Shown: in pieces, positions 60,584-64,000 of the stretch
Numbering within the stretch: the stretch's first letter is position 1
Layout of the letters: each line of letters opens with the position of its first letter
Origin: Symbiodinium natans
Lineage: Eukaryota; Sar; Dinophyceae; Suessiales; Symbiodiniaceae
Length of the DNA stretch: 64,000 nt
Assembly: GCA_905221605.1 (NCBI GenBank)
Contig: CAJNDS010002421.1
Coordinates: 328,926-392,925 of the forward strand
Direction of reading: 5' to 3'
Position numbers and translations under genes: made by a program
Notes under the pieces: model-generated
The model's input: only the letters and a program-made list of their open reading frames with translations
What the model was told of the DNA's origin: nothing
Databases searched by the model: none

Positions 60584-63500
60584 GAAGCCATGTGCGGCAG
60601 CGCGAAGAATTGGCTGCTTTGGCTTCTGCTGCTTGCAGGAGACTTGGTGGGATGCTTCCCCATAAGCCCGGACCCTAAACCCATTTAAGCCCTACCTCGA
60701 CACTTATCTAAACAAGACAGGGACTCTAAGTCAGAACACCCCCCCTAAACCCTAAACCCCAAACCCTAAACCCTAAACCCTAAACCATCAACCCTAAACC
60801 CCAAACCCTAAACCCTAAAACCCCCCTCCCCCCCACCCCCCGACCATGTCAGGTGAAAACACCCAAACTCTCAGAGAAAAAGTCACTTTTGGACCTAGCT
60901 CTCCAAAGAGCACAAAAACCCTAAACCCTACACCGCAAACCCTAAACCCTAAACCCTAAGCCCCAAACCCTAAACCCTAAACCCTAAGCTACAGACCAGC
61001 TTTCTTCAGCTGCACAAGGCCAGCCTGGCCCCAAGGTTATCGAACGTCCGTGCTCCGAACTCCAACAAGCCCCTCTATATGTTAGGGTGTACTTAGGGTT
61101 TAGGGCTTAGGGTTTAGCGTTTAGGGTTTAGGGTTTAGGGTTTACGGTTTAGGGTTTAGGGTTACCAACAACACCTGGTTGCAGGCAATTTTCACCCTTA
61201 CGACTGACCCCTACATATACGCCCAACACTAAAGCCCCTAAACCCGAAAACCCCAAAGAAAGCCCCAAGGCCCCAAAAGCCCAAAACCCCATAACCCCAA
61301 AACCCTCAAACCCTAAGCCTTAAACCCTGAACCCTAAGCCATGTGAGCCCCTGACGGCCCTTCTTAAAGGCCCTAAGCCCAGAGGCCCCTTACAACTGAC
61401 CCTAACCCTAAAACCCAAAAGGCTATAAGTTCTATAAACCCTAAACCCTAAACCCTAAACCCTAAACCCTAAACCCTAAACCCTAGACCCTAGACCCTAA
61501 ACCCTAAACCCGAAAAGGCCCTAAGCCCAGAGGCCCCCTGCGCCTCGGATCGGAGTCGGTGCTCGAGCCGCCCCACATCGGGTCTTTGCCACGCGACCTG
61601 CTGGGCCAGCTCCATGCCACTGGGCAAAGAGTTCTGGGTTTGCATGGGTTTTAGGGGGGGGGCTTCGAGAGCTTTTTTTGGCTTCTTGGGGGGCGGAGGG
61701 GGAGGGGGGGGGGCTGGAGTTTTTTTTTTTTTGGGGGGGGGGTTTGGAGGTGGGTTGGGGTTTTTTGGACTTTTTTTTTTTTTTGGGGGGGGGGGGGGCT
61801 ATGGAGGGCTTGGGAGAGTCCATTTTGGAAGCACGGGGCTTTCACGTCGCCAAGTGTCAATTGGGTGTGGGGCAGCCCCTAAACTTGGGATGTTCCCAGA
61901 ATACTAACAGGCCTTAATAGGGATTACAAAAGCACCCCCCTAATTATTATAATCCCTATGAAGGACCCTAGACCCTAGACCGTAGACCCTAAACCCCAAA
62001 CCCTAAAAAACCCCTAATTATTACAATCCCTATTAAGGACTCTTAGTCTAAGGGGGAACATCCCCTCCAGCACTTGCCCTCCAAGGCTGTTGTCGAACAC
62101 TTGGCGGAGCTCCTGGGGCTGGAGGAGAAGAGCAACCCTAGGGTTGAGGGTTGAGGGTTGAGGGTTTAGGGTTTAGGGTTTAGGGTTTAGGGACCCTAAG
62201 GCCCTGGACCGTAAATTCCTGAAGCCAACGAACTGGAACTCCGCGCCCGACACCTGAGAAAGCCCTAAACCAGAGCCTTTCATTTAGCCCCACCACCTGG
62301 AATCCCTAAACCCTGAACCCTAAACCCCTTAACCTCCCTAAAGCCTAAACCCTACACCCCTTCACCATCCCTCAACCCTACACACCAAAGCCTAAAGCCT
62401 AAAACCCTACACCCTAGACATGTATTGCCCTTGGGAACTATTTTTTATTTTTGTTTATATCAAACCCAAGAGCATATTCGAAAGAATGTTTTAATAGGGT
62501 TCTAAGGGGAGTATAGAAACCCTAAACCCCCCCCTAAGACCCCCCAAAACAGACCTTCCTTCCCCTCAACCCCAACCCTAAACCCTAAACCCTAAAACCC
62601 TAAATCCTAAACCCCAAAACGCTCGAGGAGGAGCTGCACAGCGATCTGCGAAGCCTGGCCGACAAGGAGGCGCAGCCGGCTGTGCGCGAGGGGTCCAGGG
62701 TCCAGGGCTTGTTTGGGGTTTAGGGTTTGGGGTTGAGGGTTTAGGGTTTGGGGTTTGGGGTTTGGGGTTTAGGGTTTAGGGCTTAGGGGAGGGAGGGTGT
62801 TTCTGGTTCAGAGTGTAGGGTTTGGGGTGTGAGGGCTCAGGCCAGTGTAGGGTTCAAGGGGTTTATGTTCGAGCTCACGTTCTGACAGCCGCCTCAAGTG
62901 CCTTAAGCTCCTAGAAACCCTAGAAACCCTAGAAACCCTAGAAACCCTAAACCCTATAAATCCTAAGCCCTAACTTAATTGTAAGGGTTTAAGGTTGACC
63001 GAGTCGCCATGGGTCTCCATATGGGTCTTCTAGTGGGTCTTTTTCGTGGTTTCATGTGGGTTGGTGGGTTGGTCCTGCAGGCGTGGGGGTGGGAGGGGTA
63101 GCATGGAAAGATGGAAATGGCACCGCACGAAGCGATTCATCTTCACCATTCAGCAGCCCTAAACCCTAAACCCTAAACCCTAAACACTAAACCCTAAACC
63201 CTAAACCCTAAACCCTGCAAGTTGAGGCTGACGCCTGCACAATCCTCCTGCTCCTGGCAGATCAGGTTTGGCGGGGCTTGGGCGTTGGGGATTTCAAGGC
63301 TTCGGGTTTTGGGGTTCAGGGCAACGTGGGTTTAGGGTTTAGGGTTTGGGGTTTAGGGTTTATGGGGTTCGGAGTTGGGATTTTGGAACGACTTGAGGCT
63401 TCAGGGGCTTAAGAATCTTCAGGGTGTTGCTGACTTCGGGCGCGTCCTTTGTGACTTTGCCGCAGGCCTGGCTGGGATCCTTCACCCCTGGCTTCCTAGC

Positions 63501-63998
63501 TCCTATCTGTGTCTCGAAGACCTGGATCCCCAATCCCTAAGTATAAGCCCTCAACCCCTTCATCATCCTATAAACCCGAAACCCTAAACCCTCCTGCACC
63601 CTAAACCCTAAACCCGGAGCCTGCAACTCCCGCGAGAAGGCCCTGGCCAGTCCAAACTACGCAGCAGTAGGCAAGGCAGGGGGTGGGGGGGGCATTCCAC
63701 TCTGCATGTTTCTTGTGTAGGATTTTGGGGTTTAGGGTTTAGGGTGTAGAGTGCAGGTTTTAGGGTTTAGAGTGCAGGGTTTGGGGTTTAGGGTTCGGGT
63801 TCAGGGTTTAGGGTGCAGGGTTTAGGCTTTGGAGCGCTCAGGCCTCAAGCCCCAAGCAAGCAATCCCCGCAACCCTCAACCCTCCGACCCCAAACCCGAA
63901 ACACTAAACCCAAAACCCTAAGCCCCTGGAAGGGCGGCCACAACCCCACGTCCCGACTCGCCTACCGGGAGCGCCGCGACGTCGTCTTCGTCCATCCG
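60584..63998 (+). CDS. secreted or membrane protein, 5' part of a split gene
   Basis: Exon 1 (60584-60646) opens with ATG at 60590: MCGSAKNWLLWLLLLAGDL, a signal peptide, donor gtggga. It joins in phase to 60853-60909 (VKTPKLSEKKSLLDLALQR), 61010-61035 (LHKASLAP + AG), 61531-61630 (GPLRLGSESVLEPPHIGSLP + RDLLGQLHATGQR) and 61819-61851 (SILEARGFHV). Later candidates: 62071-62131 (HLPSKAVVEHLAELLGLEEK), 62201-62257, 62628-62690 (EELHSDLRSLADKEAQPAVR), 63102-63157, 63222-63265 (EADACTILLLLADQ), 63466-63540, 63620-63666 and 63933-63998 (GGHNPTSRLAYRERRDVVFV + HP, donor gt at the window end). An acceptor directly before the ATG suits a trans-splice site (inference). Family not recognised. Confidence 0.6.
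61700..61800. repeat. poly-G/poly-T low-complexity tract
   Basis: Alternating runs of T (10-14) and G (8-13). They open all frames and explain four overlapping ORFs. Confidence 0.9.
61885..62064. mobile_element. TTGGGATGTTCCC element abutting an exon acceptor
   Basis: Left ttgggatgttcccagaatactaacaggccttaatagggatta, right aatccctattaaggactcttagtctaagggggaacatccc. A telomere-like stretch (61968-62009) lies inside. The right TIR runs straight into ctccag, the acceptor of the 62071 exon. Confidence 0.72.
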
Positions 63999-64000
63999 GT

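Noticed and set aside
61521-61917. Proline/lysine-rich - strand and glycine/phenylalanine-rich + strand ORFs
   Set aside because: Translations of poly-G/poly-T runs. The real coding part is the + strand exon 61531-61630.

Overview
The window looks like nuclear DNA of a eukaryote, most probably a dinoflagellate. The evidence is intron-riddled genes whose introns mostly begin with GC or GA rather than GT, GC-rich coding exons, and very many copies of the plant/dinoflagellate-type telomere heptamer TTTAGGG (or CCCTAAA). No long intact ORF is a real gene. Most long ORFs are translations of telomere-type repeats, of a CTG microsatellite, or of unique intron sequence. Coding DNA is cut into exons of about 20-135 bases, nearly all readable on the + strand, and separated by introns packed with TTTAGGG/CCCTAAA tracts.

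Two genes can be read with confidence by joining exons in phase. (1) 24444-31752 encodes a Tim17-family mitochondrial inner-membrane translocase subunit in 8 recognised exons; the N-terminal exon and the tail are not found. Five of its 7 introns start with GC. (2) About 46851-58665 encodes a long pentatricopeptide-repeat (PPR) protein. Fourteen junctions rebuild the PPR helix pattern: 9 GC, 4 GT and 1 GA donors. A third gene, from 60584 past the right edge, starts with a signal-peptide-like exon and has five further exons joining in phase; its function is unknown.

The rest (3-24 kb, 32-45 kb, 59-60 kb) holds many exon-like islands (AG, open frame, then GT/GC/GA), including a duplicated coiled-coil exon at 3.1 and 3.6 kb. 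These are candidates only. Islands just as convincing fall inside proven introns of the Tim17 and PPR genes, so some must be decoys.

The introns also hold at least seven families of short repeated elements. Several have terminal inverted repeats (TIRs) of 12-26 bp. One copy has a perfect 8-bp target duplication, and elements are nested in one another. Telomere-type blocks are often locally uniform for a variant unit (TTTGGGG, TTCAGGG, TTGAGGG, TTTTAGGG, CCCCCAAA, CCCTACA). In introns that hold both strands of the repeat, the G-rich strand usually comes first after the donor and the C-rich strand last before the acceptor. This could fold the intron into a long stem and keeps AG dinucleotides away from the acceptor.
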